Positions 35,855 through 49,258 are shown, counted from the first letter of the stretch. The stretch: 64,000 nt of DNA from Coriolopsis trogii (GCA_020543525.1 JAHYIO010000037.1:1426001-1490000); one strand, 5' to 3'. The notes: generated from the letters alone by a model not told the origin. Program-made: numbers and translations.

Positions 35855-37605
35855 ATGACGACCGTCCAGAAGATAAAGGTATTCCCCACCGACTCTCGCC
35901 CATTGTCCATGCATTGACCGCTCTTCTCACTCAAGGAAATCGAAGATGAGATGGTAAGCTTCCACCATTTCCGGTACACACAGCTGCTCAGCATCGACCC
36001 AGGCCAGGAGTATGTCCAGTGCATTTTGCGCACGCGATCATCCCGCTCTAAACACCCCATCATATAACAGCCCAGAAGAACAAGGCCACGAGCTACCATC
36101 TCGGTCAGCTCAAGGCCAAGCTCGCAAAGCTTCGACGCGAGCTCCTGGGTCCCTCGGGCGGTGGAGGAGGCGGAGGAGGTCTTGGTTTCGACGTTGCCCG
36201 TACGGGTATAGCAACTGTCGGCTTCGTCGGCTTCCCTTCAGTGGGCAAGGTGTGTTTCTACCTCCTGCGACCAGCCTCGAGATTGTTTCACATCATGTCC
36301 GCAGTCAACCTTGATGTCCAAATTGACGGGGACCCATTCCGAGGCCTCCGAGATTGACTTCACCACTCTTACCACCGTACCTGGCACACTCAAAGTCCAT
36401 GGAGCTCCCATACAAATCCTTGACCTACGTGCGTCCACTCGTATGCCCATGCCTGGCCCCGTCTCACTTCGTCACAGCGGGGATCATAGAGGGTGCGAAT
36501 GACGGTCGCGGTCGGGGCAGACAAGGTGTGTGGTCAATTTCCCATCAACACCATCATACTGGGGTCTGACATCGCTCGTTGTCATTCAGTCATCGCCGGT
36601 ATGCATCTCATCTGCCACATTACTCTATGTCCGCGGCTCAACCGCAGCGCCAGTTGCACGAACATGTCACCTCATCTTCATCGTGCTCGACGTCCTGAAG
36701 CCTCTCGGAGACAAGCGTATCATCGAACAGGAACTGGAGAGCTTCGGTATCCGCCTGAACAAGAAACCCCCAGCGATCACAGTACGCAAGAAGGACAAGG
36801 GTGGAATCGCGATCACAAACACCGTCCCGCTAACGAACATAGATCATGACGAAATCAAGGCCGTTCTCAGTGAATACCGCATAAACAACGCAGATGTTGC
36901 TATCCGTCAGGCCAACGCGACGGCGGACGACCTCGTGGACGTGATCGAGGGCAACCGGTCAGTCCCAATCACACTAATCAGCCAGCCGAATGCTCATGAC
37001 ACATGCATGTATGCGCACACTACGCCTACAGAGTATACATCCCAGCCCTATACGTGAGTCTCCACAACGTCCACCAGCACTAGCCGAAACACTCATCCAG
37101 CAAATTCACTCCAGGTCTTGAACAAAATCGACGCAATCTCGATCGAGGAGCTCGACCTGCTCTACCGCATCCCGAACAGCGTGCCTGTCTCGTCGCGCGA
37201 GTGGTGGAACATCGACGAGCTGATCGAGAAGATGTGGGAGACGCTCAATCTCGTGCGCGTGTACACCAAGCCGCGCGGGCTGCCCCCGGACTACTCGTCC
37301 CCCGTCGTGCTCCGCCGCGGCAAGTGCACGGTCGAGGACTTTTGTAACGCGATACATAAGGAGATCGCGAAGCAGATGAAGTAGTGCGTGCAGTTTCTCT
37401 CTGTCAATCTCGTCTGGAGAGACGCTAACAAATCCCGGTAACAGCGCGATCGTTTGGGGTGCGAGCGCGAAGCATGCGAGAGGGCAGAAGGTCGGCTTGG
37501 ACCATGTCCTGGAGGACGAGGATGGTGCGTTACACCCGCCTTCTCACTGACCCCGAGATCTTGGCTGACCTGGGGTTACCAGTTGTGCATATCTCGAAAA
37601 AGTGA
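35855..37605 (+). CDS. rbg1: DRG1/RBG1 family GTPase
   Basis: Ribosome-associated OBG-class GTPase; DRG1 and yeast Rbg1 act with Dfrp1/Tma46 to help translation elongation. Twelve exons: 35855-35878, 35936-35953, 36003-36009, 36071-36249, 36305-36428, 36478-36525, 36590-36598, 36654-36957, 37032-37053, 37115-37383, 37445-37524, 37583-37605; 368 residues, within one residue of human DRG1 and yeast Rbg1. Motifs: [20 protein letters not shown] at about 14-33, P-loop GFPSVGKST (about 70), DLPGIIEGAN, VLNKID (about 246) and a C-terminal TGS domain (about 290-366, with [14 protein letters not shown] and [16 protein letters not shown]). Exons 3 (7 bases) and 7 (9 bases) are micro-exons; only their inclusion yields MARTQ and QVIAVART. 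Catalytic motifs are complete, so a working GTPase is expected. Confidence 0.94.
36003..36009 (+). other. 7-base micro-exon of DRG1
   Basis: GCCAGGA is bounded by CCCAG and GTATGT. It joins GAG ATG to CC CAG AAG to give EMARTQK; the flanking introns are 49 and 61 bases. Without it the reading frame is lost. Confidence 0.82.
36590..36598 (+). other. 9-base micro-exon of DRG1
   Basis: TCATCGCCG is bounded by TTCAG and GTATGC, with flanking introns of 64 and 55 bases. It supplies the V-I-A of GRQVIAVARTC; skipping would delete three residues in frame. Confidence 0.82.
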
Positions 37606-37907
37606 TGAGTGATGTATCCTGCGCTCCCTTTGCTTCTGCTTCCTGTTGTAGCCTTACTTGTTTTGATATCGCACGTTGCCTATTTGTCACTTTGAGCTCG
37701 ATGCCAAGCTCGCGACAACAGTCCAAGCAACAAGAAAATGAGGTGGGTTAAGATTGGAGGTAGACGATTACAAAATAAGTACGGTGCAGATTAGGCTCGT
37801 CATATCGTACGGCGGCGCAAGCACGTATAAGTACAAGGTCAAGATACAGTACTGAGTGGTGATGTCGATCTATGCTACATGGGCCAAGATACCGGTCAAG
37901 TCTGAGA
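37606..37907. other. Intergenic, DRG1 / RNR2 (tail to tail)
   Basis: A 302-base region between convergent genes, holding only 3' flanks as far as I can see. Confidence 0.5.
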
Positions 37908-39353
37908 CTAGAAATCTTCGTCTAGGGTGCTGTGCAAACGGTCAGTAATAGCAATGCCATTGGAGGCGACATCCACTACTCACAAGACTCCCTTTCCCGA
38001 GGCAGCAGGATCCGCCGGTGCGCCGCCATCGTGAGACACTATCTTGTTGAAGTTCGCCATGGCATATTCAGAGACACGCTTTTCAAAGAAGTTCGTCTTG
38101 CCCTGGAGCGAGATGAGGTCCATGAAATCGAACGGGTTCGTCGCGCGGTAGTGCTTCTCGTTCCCGAGCGCGACGAGGAGCCTGTCGGCCACGAACTCGA
38201 TGTACTGACACATCAGGTTCGCGTTCATGCCGATGAGCGAGACAGGGAGCGCCTCTATTGAGTGACACGAGGTCTATGAGTAAGGAGCAAAGGCAATAAG
38301 ACCGAAGAGGTCTGAGGCGAACGCACCGGTCAAGAACTCCTTCTCGATCTCGACGGCTTCTATGATGATTTTCTGAACCCTCCGCGGATGCGGCCTGCGG
38401 CGGAGGTGATGGAAGAGCAGACAGGCGAAATCGGTGTGCATGCCCTCGTCGCGGCTGATGAGCTCGTTGGAGAAGGTGAGGCCGGGCATGAGCCCACGCT
38501 TCTTGAGCCAGAATATGGACGCGAACGAGCCAGAGAAGAAGATGCCCTCGACAGCGGCGAACGCGACGAGCCGCTCTGCAAAAACAGAGCTCTCGTCGGA
38601 TATCCAACGGAGGGCCCAGTCCGCTTTCTTCTTGATGCAAGGGATAGTGTCGATGGCGTCGAACAGAAAGGCGCGTTCAGCCGGATCGCGGATGTAAGTG
38701 TCAATGAGGAGAGAGTACGTCTCGGAATGCACGTTCTCGATCATGATTTGGAAGCCATAGAAGCAGCGGGCTTCCGCTACCTGTACCTCGTTTGAGAAGC
38801 GCTCGACGAGGTTCTCGTTGACGATGCCGTCTGAGGCGGCGAAGAAGGCGAGCACGTAGGAGAGAAAGTGCCGTTCGTTGGCGGTGAGCTTTTCAGTCCA
38901 GTCAAGTATGTCGTGAGACAGATCAATCTCTTCTACCGTCCAGAAGGAAGCTTGTGCTCGCTTATACATCTGCCATATCTGTGAAAGCACAATTGAGCAG
39001 GTATGGGGATGACGCAGTCAAAACAAAACGTACCTCGTCGTATTGTATAGGAAACAGCACGAATCGTCGGGTCGACTCTACGAGTAAAGGCTCTAAGTCT
39101 GGCCAGACACTTGTCAACATCGTAGGGGACACAAGAAGATGACATACGTACGTTCCGGCAAGGCTACTTCGCCAACGAACCTCTCACTCAAATCTTGGTC
39201 TCCTGATCCTGCAGTGTTGTCATGCTTCTTCTCTTCGTCTCGACTCACATAGGCTTGTCCGTTTGACAGTTTCCGCTTTGACGAAGAACTTTTTCCTGAA
39301 CAAGCCGCTGGCTGGTGCGACTTGTTGCCTGAGATTGAGTCGTCGATGGACAT
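37908..39353 (-). CDS. Ribonucleotide reductase small subunit, paralogue A
   Basis: Class Ia R2 subunit, which carries the di-iron tyrosyl radical needed to make dNDPs. Five exons on the complement, 39353-39152, 39098-39034, 38978-38327, 38254-37984 and 37929-37908, give 403 residues. Metal and radical residues are all present: [19 protein letters not shown] (E, H ligands), [18 protein letters not shown] (radical Tyr), VEGIFFSG and [12 protein letters not shown]. The last exon is 22 bases and encodes TLDEDF, the tail that binds the large subunit. Intron positions match paralogue B. The N-terminal 60 residues are unlike paralogue B. An upstream in-frame ATG at 39395 would add 14 residues; I prefer 39353, which follows GCC. 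It is transcribed away from paralogue B over a shared promoter with ACGCGT boxes. Confidence 0.93.
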
Positions 39354-39872
39354 GGCTTGCAGGGAGAATGTGGCTTCTGCGATTATAGAGGGCATATATG
39401 TGGCCGCACTGGAGAGAAGATAAGTTACAAGACCAGTCTACCGAGTCCACGACGAGTTGGCCGCAAGCAAGTCCGGATCCGCCAGCGGCCCAGTCGTAAG
39501 CGCCCCACGTCTCGGAAAATGAATCGCGTTATGTCACGCGTCGCACCACTTTATGTCAGCTCACACGTGCAAGCTTCGGGCCTTTTCGGCTTTGGCTTTG
39601 GCCATCGCCATTGGCCAACGCTTGACCGACGCTGCGACAAGATGCGAGGGGGCATTTCCCACGCTCGCGCGTCGCTTGGGCCTTTATAAGAGGGAGCGCG
39701 ACGCGACGCGTCAACAAAGCCAAATAACGCGTACACGCTGGTTGTTGAACATCTTGCCCTATAAAAGCCCCCCTCATCCTCTTCCGTCTGCGACGAGCAC
39801 TCCACCATCCACGACCTACTCAGCCTCTAGGCAGCCTACACTCACCTCCTTACAATTACCTCACGCTTAACA
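39354..39872. promoter_or_regulatory. Shared RNR2/RNR2 promoter with three MluI cell-cycle boxes
   Basis: A 519-base divergent region. The palindrome ACGCGT occurs at 39536-39541, 39706-39711 (within GCGACGCGTC) and 39727-39732. TTTATAAG (39683-39690) and TATAAAAG (39760-39767, about 105 bases before the right start) are TATA candidates for the right gene. In budding and fission yeast ACGCGT is the MBF (Mbp1/Swi6, Res1/Cdc10) site that drives G1/S transcription of ribonucleotide reductase genes, so S-phase control of both paralogues is likely. Confidence 0.75.
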
Positions 39873-41383
39873 ATGACTGTTGCTGGCGTTTGCACCCCTC
39901 CTCGTGTCCCTTCTCCCGCCCCGACGCCCTCTAAGAAGGTCAGTCTCGCCCAGACGCATGACGCCCCGCCTAGCCCGCGACTTACATGTCCTCTTCAGGC
40001 TGCCGCTGCCATCGATGCCATGTCGTTGACAACCCCAACCAAGTCTTCACAGAAGAAGGTTGAGATGATCGACGATGCCCGCCGTGCTGAGTCGCCTGAG
40101 TCCGAGGATGACGATGCCTCAAGGTCCCGTTGGGTTGGTGAGGTTGATCTTCCAGAACGTAAGTTATTTAATGTTACATTTTGACGCGTCGCGACGCGTA
40201 CTAATTGAACACGTCGACGCGTAGACATGGAGCCCCTTCTCATGGAGTCCAAGCGGCGCTTCGTCCTATTCCCCATCCAGTACCACGAGGTATGCTTATG
40301 TTCTCTTGAAGGTTGCGGACAACGACTGACTGGTTACTGCAGATTTGGCAGATGTACAAGAAGGCAGAGGCCTCCTTCTGGACCGCTGAGGAGATGGATC
40401 TCTCTAAGGACCTCCATGACTGGAACAACCGTCTCAACGACGACGAACGTCATTTCATCTCACACGTCCTCGCCTTTTTCGCTGCATCAGACGGCATTGT
40501 CAACGAGAACCTGGTCGAGCGTTTCTCAAACGAGGTGCAGGCAGCTGAGGCCCGCTGCTTCTACGGTTTCCAAATCATGATGGAGAACATTCACTCTGAG
40601 ACCTACTCCCTCCTCATCGACACCTACATCAAGGACCCCAAGCAACGTGAGCACCTCTTCGACGCCATTGACACCATTCCTTGCATCAAGAAGAAGGCCG
40701 ACTGGGCTCTTCGTTGGATCTCCGACAAAAATACGGCATTCGCTGAGCGTCTCGTTGCCTTCGCTGCTGTTGAGGGTATCTTCTTCTCGGGCTCGTTCGC
40801 ATCCATCTTCTGGCTCAAGAAGCGTGGCCTCATGCCTGGTCTTACCTTCTCCAACGAGCTCATTTCCCGTGATGAGGGAATGCACACCGACTTCGCGTGC
40901 TTGCTCTTCAGTCACCTCAAGAGGCGTCCTAACTTTGACATTGTCCGTAAGATCATCACGGAGGCCGTGGAGATCGAGCAGGAGTTCCTCACCGGTACGT
41001 GTCTCTTTCGCTCTCTTTCGTCTGAGAGTCTTACAAATGCTTTAACTAGATGCGCTTCCCTGTGCTCTCATTGGCATGAATTCTAAGCTCATGTGCCAAT
41101 ACATCGAGTTTGTTGCCGACCGTCTGCTCGTTGCCCTCGGTGGCGAGAAGTACTACGGTGTCACGAACCCCTTCGATTTTATGGACATGATCTCCCTTCA
41201 GGGGAAGACGAACTTCTTCGAGAAGCGCGTCTCGGACTACTCGAAGGCTGGCGTCAATACGTCGGCACAAAGTGCAACCTCCCAGGTATCGACAAGCAAG
41301 GCTTTGTGAGTTGCCATTCCAACCTCCTGCGATGGAGCTCCTGCTGATATGTGACATCTAGCTCTCTCGACGAGGATTTCTGA
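39873..41383 (+). CDS. Ribonucleotide reductase small subunit, paralogue B
   Basis: Second R2 subunit. Six exons, 39873-39938, 39999-40158, 40225-40289, 40343-40994, 41050-41305 and 41362-41383, give 406 residues. It keeps every residue needed for the di-iron centre and radical ([51 protein letters not shown]), so it is not a catalytically dead partner like yeast Rnr4. The N-terminal 75 residues carry TP and SP motifs ([23 protein letters not shown]) that could be CDK sites, an inference. The final 22-base exon encodes SLDEDF. Four intron positions coincide with those of paralogue A, showing that the pair arose by DNA-level duplication. Intron 2 carries three further ACGCGT boxes. Confidence 0.94.
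40184..40222. promoter_or_regulatory. Cluster of three ACGCGT boxes inside RNR2-B intron 2
   Basis: ACGCGT at 40184-40189 and 40194-40199 together form the perfect 16-base palindrome ACGCGTCGCGACGCGT. A third copy at 40217-40222 directly abuts the AG of the 3' splice site (ACGCGTAG). A branch-site-like CTAAT lies between them. Confidence 0.75.
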
Positions 41384-41693
41384 GCTTGCTGCACTTATTT
41401 CGTGCATCTCGCTTTGTAGGCTATCTTATTCATTTGCATCGTTCATCACCGCTATTTCGCACTCAGGTACCGTATTACGCATAGAACTGTCATATTAGCA
41501 TCGCCACACACTGTACTACCTCATGTATCTCCCTAGTTGTTTTAGCCGCATACTATCAATGCAATCGATATGTTCGGAAGAGATCACTGCCGGTTGGTGT
41601 GCACGAGCTTGCGGTATATATGACTCGAGCTTCACCCAAGCCTCGAATTGCGCACCGCGGCTACGAAGCCCATTCTTGTCTTTTACCTTCGGC
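41384..41693. other. Intergenic, RNR2-B / PAT-like acetyltransferase
   Basis: A 310-base tandem spacing; 3' flank of RNR2-B and promoter of the next gene. GGTATATATG near 41613-41622 may be a TATA element. Confidence 0.45.
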
Positions 41694-42332
41694 ATGGAGT
41701 TCACCTTCCGCGATGCAACTTCTCGCGATGTCTCTGCTATCCTGGAGATATACAACGACCATATCCTGCACGGAACTGCGACCTTTCACACCGAGCCCGA
41801 GACAGTTGACGACAGGCTCAAATGGCTGGAAGCCATACAAGCCAAGCAATACCCATGCATTATAGCAGAGATTACGAACGAGGACACAGGGGAAAAACGG
41901 ACCGTTGCGTGGTGCAACATCTGGCATTACAAGGAACGACCGGCGTATGACGCGTGAGTATGGTATTTCGAGCTCAAATTCTTCTTGACTCGATTGGAGC
42001 TGACTCGTGTATATCAGTACGGCTGAACTGTCGCTTTATGTCCACAAGGACTACCGAGGGAAAGGCATCGGAGAAGGGCTGTTGGCACGAACGATCGAGG
42101 AGACGAAGAGACAGGGGGACCGGTTCCATGTGATCATTGGTGAGCTCGTTCACGCAAAACGTTCAGCCTTGTGTCGGCCTTATGCGTGGAAACAGCCAGT
42201 GTCACCACGGAGAACGAGGGCACGATGCGGTTCTGGGCGAATCATGGGTTCGAGCTGAAGGGAACGCTGACGGAGGTCGGACGGAAGTTTGGGCGATGGT
42301 TGGACGTGGCATATTTCCAGATGACGCTTTGA
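41694..42332 (+). CDS. PAT-like GNAT N-acetyltransferase
   Basis: GCN5-related acetyltransferase resembling phosphinothricin/methionine-sulfone acetyltransferases, which transfer acetyl from acetyl-CoA to small amino-acid analogues. Three exons, 41694-41953, 42018-42139 and 42196-42332, give 172 residues, typical of the group. Segments: FRDATSRDVSAILEIYNDHI, TFHTEPETVDDRLKW, the beta4 acetyl-CoA loop LYVHKDYRGKGIG, then NEGTMRFWANHGFELKGTL and GRKFGRWLDVAYFQ at the C-terminus. An earlier AG at 42166-42167 would give the wrong frame; the AG at 42194-42195 joins IIG to ASVTTENEG and makes a standard 56-base intron. In fungi the usual physiological substrate is uncertain, possibly methionine sulfoximine or sulfone. 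Confidence 0.85.
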
Positions 42333-42434
42333 CAGAGTCCGAGGTAGAGGGACGTGCGCGGGTATGACAAGGCTGTTCAAGGGGAAATAGATAGCAAGGA
42401 CAATGAAGCAGTGGGTACTGACAGGTCTCACAGG

Positions 42435-42851
42435 CTACCGATCCTTCTTCGACTCCGTACGTTGCTGCTCCTGCTTTTCACGCGCTGTGAGGCGCGACTC
42501 TTCCCGGACGGACTCGACAATGTAGGCTATGAGGACGATGTTGGCAGAGACGATTGCTGTGATGGCTGCGTATATGGTGTTGCCTGCGGAAGCAGCAAGG
42601 TTGAGATGAAACACTGGGACAACGCGAGGCATGACGCACCGTTCCAGAGATAATCTCGGGACAGGAAGTATGAGGATATGGGAACAATGCCCAGTGCTAA
42701 CGCGAAAGTGATAAGTTTCGCGAGAACGCTCCTGGCCGCGCAACGGTGTTAGATGGTGTGCCTATTGGAATGCAGGGTGAGTCTGCGCTACACACCCTTG
42801 TTGTTCAGCCTGTTTGGCAATTATTTTCCCTGGAGCGACTTGTTCGCTCAT
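42435..42851 (-). CDS. vma21: VMA21-like V-ATPase assembly factor
   Basis: Small ER membrane protein that chaperones assembly of the V-ATPase V0 sector. Three exons on the complement, 42851-42796, 42731-42640 and 42583-42435, give 98 residues, normal for the family. Two hydrophobic segments are visible: VLAKLITFALALGIVPISSY followed by FLSRDYLW, then AAITAIVSANIVLIAYIV. The C-terminus is strongly charged and ends KKDR, close to the dilysine ER-retrieval signal known for yeast Vma21 (KKED). The N-terminus MSEQVAPGKIIAKQ is short; the open frame continues upstream but I use the ATG adjacent to conserved sequence. It is divergent from ALG8 (277 bases between starts) and convergent with the acetyltransferase (102 bases). 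Confidence 0.87.
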
Positions 42852-43128
42852 GATAGTGATGATGATACCTGTCTGTCTGGATAGTCCGATTTGTGGTAAC
42901 ACTAGGTAGACATGAACGAGAGTCTGAAGAGAATGGGTAACTCGGGGCCATCGCGCGTCTACATACACACGGCGCGTCATGTGCGCGCGACGCGATCCCG
43001 AGGATGTGGCACTCGGTTGGCAGCCACCTTTGTGCTTGCATCCCTCCTTCACTCACCAAGCTCAATCTCTCCCTGCATTCAGATGTGCTGAGGCTGCTTA
43101 CTGCTGTGTTGAAGCTGTTGCTATCACG

Positions 43129-45478
<2,350 letters not shown>

Positions 45479-45763
45479 ACTATCCTTGGATTGATTTGCT
45501 CCCTGGCTGAGACATTAGGATCCTGCTGGATAGAATGATCGAGATTGTGGCTCTGTATCGCCGGCTAGTTTGGGCTTTGGAGTACTGCACGACAAGTTGG
45601 GAGATGTACCCAAGCCTCGTGTGTCACACCTAATCTTATCTGGAACAATATTTTATGAGGCGCCCATATTCTCTGCCACAAGCGTTAAGCTGCAACAGAC
45701 GAGCCTTTGCTCTCTACACTTCTGCCTCTTGTACCTCCCTCCACCTCTTTCATCGTCTACAAC

Positions 45764-47061
45764 ATGGTGAGTGGAGCTGTATGTGTGTATGCGGAACCCT
45801 AAATGACTGTGAATGTGTGACATAGATTCGTCGGCAAGCACGTGAACGCCGCCAGTATATTTACGCAAAGTCTCTGGAGGCACAGGAGCGACAAACATAT
45901 GCCCGGAAACAGCAGATCAAGGATGCTCTTGCGAGCGGAAAGGCTCTCCCTACGGAGCTGAGGAAGGATGCGGGCACGCTAGGGCGGGACTTGGCGTTCG
46001 ATGAGGCGCAAGCAGGTGCGTTTTGTCGTTCACTGAAGCCATCTTGACGTCGAGCCAAACGATGTTCGCAGAGCCGTCCTCGCACATTGACAATGAATAT
46101 TCACGCGCGGGTATCATGGATCCTAAAATTATTGTTACAACGTCGCGAGATCCAAGTTCGAAGCTGTTACAGTTCGCGAAGGTGTGTGCAAGAGCATGCT
46201 CTTTGGCTTTTCTAGTCCCTGACAAGATGAGCGGATGCAGGAGATGCGCCTGGTGTTTCCAAACTCACATCGCATCAACCGCGGAAACTATGTGGTGAAG
46301 GAGCTAGCAGAAGCATGTAGAGCCAACGACGTTACGGACCTGGTCATTCTACATGAACATCGAGGTGTACCAGGTGCGTACTCATAGCCTCCAATACGTG
46401 ACTCTTCCTTGTCTGACCTTCTTGTGTTATGTCGTGTAGACGCGATGATAGTCTCGCATTTTCCTCACGGGCCCACAGTCTACTTTACGCTGCATAATGT
46501 GCAGCTCCGACATGACATCGCCTCGTACAAATCTTCAACTGTCTCAGAGCAGTATCCGCATCTTATTTTCGAAAACTTCTCGTCGAAGCTCGGCGAGCGG
46601 ATACGGGACGTTCTCAAGTACCTGTTCCCAGTACCAAAAGAGGATAGCAAACGTGTCATGACGTTCTCAAATGAGGATGACTTCATCTCGTTCAGGTAGC
46701 CTCATATCGCCTCAAATCACCTCCTGTTCACTCACGTGGCATCCCTAAGGCATCATGTATTCATGAAGATTCCGCCCCGACAAGTGCAGTTGGCCGAGGT
46801 CGGCCCTCGTTTCGAAATGAAGCGTGAGTCGCAGCTTGATTCACTCAGCGAACGGAAATACTCATCGACTCCAATGCAGCGTACGAAATCCGCCAAGGTA
46901 CAATTGAGCAGGTCGAAGCAGAGCGTGAATGGGTGCTCGCCCACTATTCGCGAACAGCCAAGAAGCGAAGTCTCCTCAGTGGCCCACCTCCACGCGCCTC
47001 GGCTGCCGCTGCTACTGATGACGATTCGGAGCGTAATCCCAAGAAGCGTGCAAAGCGGTGA
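45764..47061 (+). CDS. imp4: IMP4 U3 snoRNP Brix-domain protein
   Basis: Component of the U3 snoRNP/SSU processome for 18S rRNA processing in the nucleolus. Seven exons: 45764-45766, 45826-46015, 46072-46181, 46241-46373, 46440-46695, 46750-46823, 46880-47061; 315 residues against 290 in yeast. The coding part of exon 1 is only the ATG, followed by GTGAGT; exon 2 then gives IRRQARERRQYIYAKSLEAQ, the standard IMP4 N-terminus. The Brix domain (about 85-275) has [63 protein letters not shown] and the C-terminal EVGPRFEMK and YEIRQGTIEQ. The end is basic (RNPKKRAKR), consistent with nucleolar localisation. It converges with the GNAT gene at a distance of 113 bases. Confidence 0.93.
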
Positions 47062-47174
47062 ATCTCCTCATGTACGGCTCCCTTCTTTGTCGACTGTACG
47101 GTTCATCTTGTACAGTGTAGCTTATTGTTATACACATTTCAAGGGGTATATGTGGGCTGGCCTCCTATGCAGCC

Positions 47175-48293
47175 TTACACCATATCCTCTGGTTTCACAC
47201 TCTTTCGTGCTGGTCTGTGCATCTGGACAGGACGAACATGAACGGAATTCTTAACGCACGAGAGGCTCTGTCGACGTACTATGCGAATCATGACGGGTTC
47301 GCCCTCCCACTTGGGGTTGTTCACACCGAGAAGACCGACTCGCACGACAGTGAAGCCGAGCTGCTGATAGAATGGCCATGCAACCGTTGTGATGAGCCAG
47401 ACGTCGCGATCTGCAGCGTCACTCTGTATAGACACCAAGTGAGTACTGTTACCAACCAAGCTCGCATGACGGTAGCTGACCTGTTCCAGGAGGTAGTTCA
47501 CGAGGGCTGATCCGTAACCCCGTCCTTGCATATCTGGGTCAGTCCCGAGAGACTCAAGCTCGTACATATCGGCAAACGTGTCGCCCATCGCGTCTCTGAC
47601 AAGCATCTTGGCCAAGGATGCGTACTCGGTTTGCCTCTGTTGCAGACGCGCGTTTCAGCTGTGGCCGACCCAGTGATTTAAAATAGCTAGCGGTCTACCT
47701 TGGCTAGTTCCCGCGTCCTGAATATCCTCATGAACTTCAAGAATAGGTCGATATGCCAGGGTACGGTACGCTTGCCAGGCGGGGCACTGTAACGGAAGGA
47801 GGAACATTGATGCTTGAGTTATCCAGGGAGGCGCATGCGGTGCGTACTACATCATCACGGCAGCTCCCTTGTCGACCGTGAACATCCGATGTTGGCGGAT
47901 CGCATCTGCCCATAATACGGCGAGCGTAAGCTTCTGCCGGGCCTCTTGGAACGGAACGGTGTCGGCGGACTGCAGAACGAACGTATTCATTTAAGGGTGC
48001 GCGTAGTCCGAAGCCTTCAGTTTGCACGTACGACGAAGTATCTCATCAGAGGGTCGTTGACGAACGCTTTCTGGATCGATTCGGTGGCGGTCGGTAAGTG
48101 ATCTACGAACCCGTGTGGTGTTTTTCAGGAGACAATGTGAACACTACGCAATGTCACTTCGCAGGTCGAACGACGTACGGTATTTCATGGGCACCGCACG
48201 GACCCTCTTCCGCCGTTGATCGTCGCTATGCTGCAGGAGAGGCAGTCTCTCCGCGGAAGGATGTATGACGGTCGTTTTAGAGTTACGCTCCAT
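47175..48293 (-). CDS. GNAT-family N-acetyltransferase
   Basis: GCN5-related acetyltransferase of a fungal family whose substrates are mostly unknown. Seven exons on the complement, 48293-48158, 48102-48032, 47969-47848, 47786-47699, 47636-47481, 47423-47280 and 47222-47175, give 254 residues. Segments: IQKAFVNDPLMRYFV near 60, WHIDLFLKFMRI, YELESLGTDPDMQGRGYGSAL (the acetyl-CoA binding motif Q/R-x-x-G-x-G/A) near 175, DRDVWLITTVAWPFYQQLGF, and EGEPVMIRIM at the end. The last intron (47223-47279) is optional in frame: retention would insert 19 residues. I prefer splicing because the intron has normal length and gives the familiar VMIRIM ending. No neighbouring pathway gene suggests a substrate. 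Confidence 0.8.
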
Positions 48294-49258
48294 GGTACGT
48301 GGTGTAGGAGGATGTGACATGAGAAGGCTGAAACCGTGCAGGTGTGGGTAGCTCATGGCTGCGAACTTATAGTATCAGCACGCCTGCGGATAGTCAGGTA
48401 CACCGGCACTTGCAGCAGAAGGAGGATGGAAGAGCGTACGCAAGACTCTCGGGCGGCAGTTGACGTGCTGCGGTCCGTCCTTGGGCGTTAAGCGCGCGCA
48501 GCAGATGGAATGCGCGTGGCCAACAGCAACATGCATTGGGTGAGAATCTCGGGCATATCACGAGAACTTCAGACAGATGAGCATGTGTCGAGGAATGCGA
48601 GACGTTCTGTAGGACCACTCGCACGAGGTTCGATAGGGTGCCATACACATGGGCCCCAGTCGAAACTCGGAGTCGCAGCGGCGCAGTATGCAACTTGTGT
48701 ATGTATGAGACGTGTCGCAGCGCAGTTGCGCAGATGGGCCATTGACATCGGTGAGCTAACGCGTGATTGTCTTGCGCGCAGTCGGCGCTGAAGATGATGC
48801 GATACTCACAATCCTCGAATTATAAGTATAGTCCTCGGCTTTCGGGCGCCGCGGGCGTTGTGTCGGGGACTTGAGTGAAACCTGTCGATGCGGGTGAAGC
48901 GCGATGGAGTCTCATAGTATGCATGCGAGCGCGATAATAAACAGTAGCTGAATGACGTACAACGTGCTTCCACCACGACCATGGGTACCCGTTGCTATGT
49001 AATTGGGAACGTAGAGCAATTTATATGAGCACAAATTGAACACTCTGACAGGACATAAGTCAAGGTAGGAGGCGTTTGAGGTTTTGGCAGAGTAGACTAT
49101 TTAACGAGCGTCTGTGGGATGAGGCAGCCACAGACGCGTCGCCAGGTCATGTGCTTCGCGTTTCCTGCTGTTCCACCACGGTGCACATTCAGTAGTCCTC
49201 CAACCTCGACGCGTCTCACCACTCACTCGTCTTGAACTTACTGCAGTTCAGTCCCATC
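48294..49258. other. 965-base divergent region, GNAT gene / POLD3
   Basis: No gene found. Its right end carries two ACGCGT boxes near the POLD3 start (separate entries), and one further ACGCGT is at 48759-48764. Confidence 0.5.
49134..49214. promoter_or_regulatory. Two ACGCGT boxes in the POLD3 promoter
   Basis: GACGCGTC occurs with cores at 49134-49139 and 49209-49214, about 120 and 45 bases upstream of the start codon at 49259. The same eight-base form occurs in the RNR2 and MTD1 promoters. MBF-type G1/S control is inferred from yeast precedent. Confidence 0.65.

Noticed and set aside
46016..46298. Open frames in IMP4 introns as separate small genes
   Set aside because: They are readings through introns of a well-supported gene.
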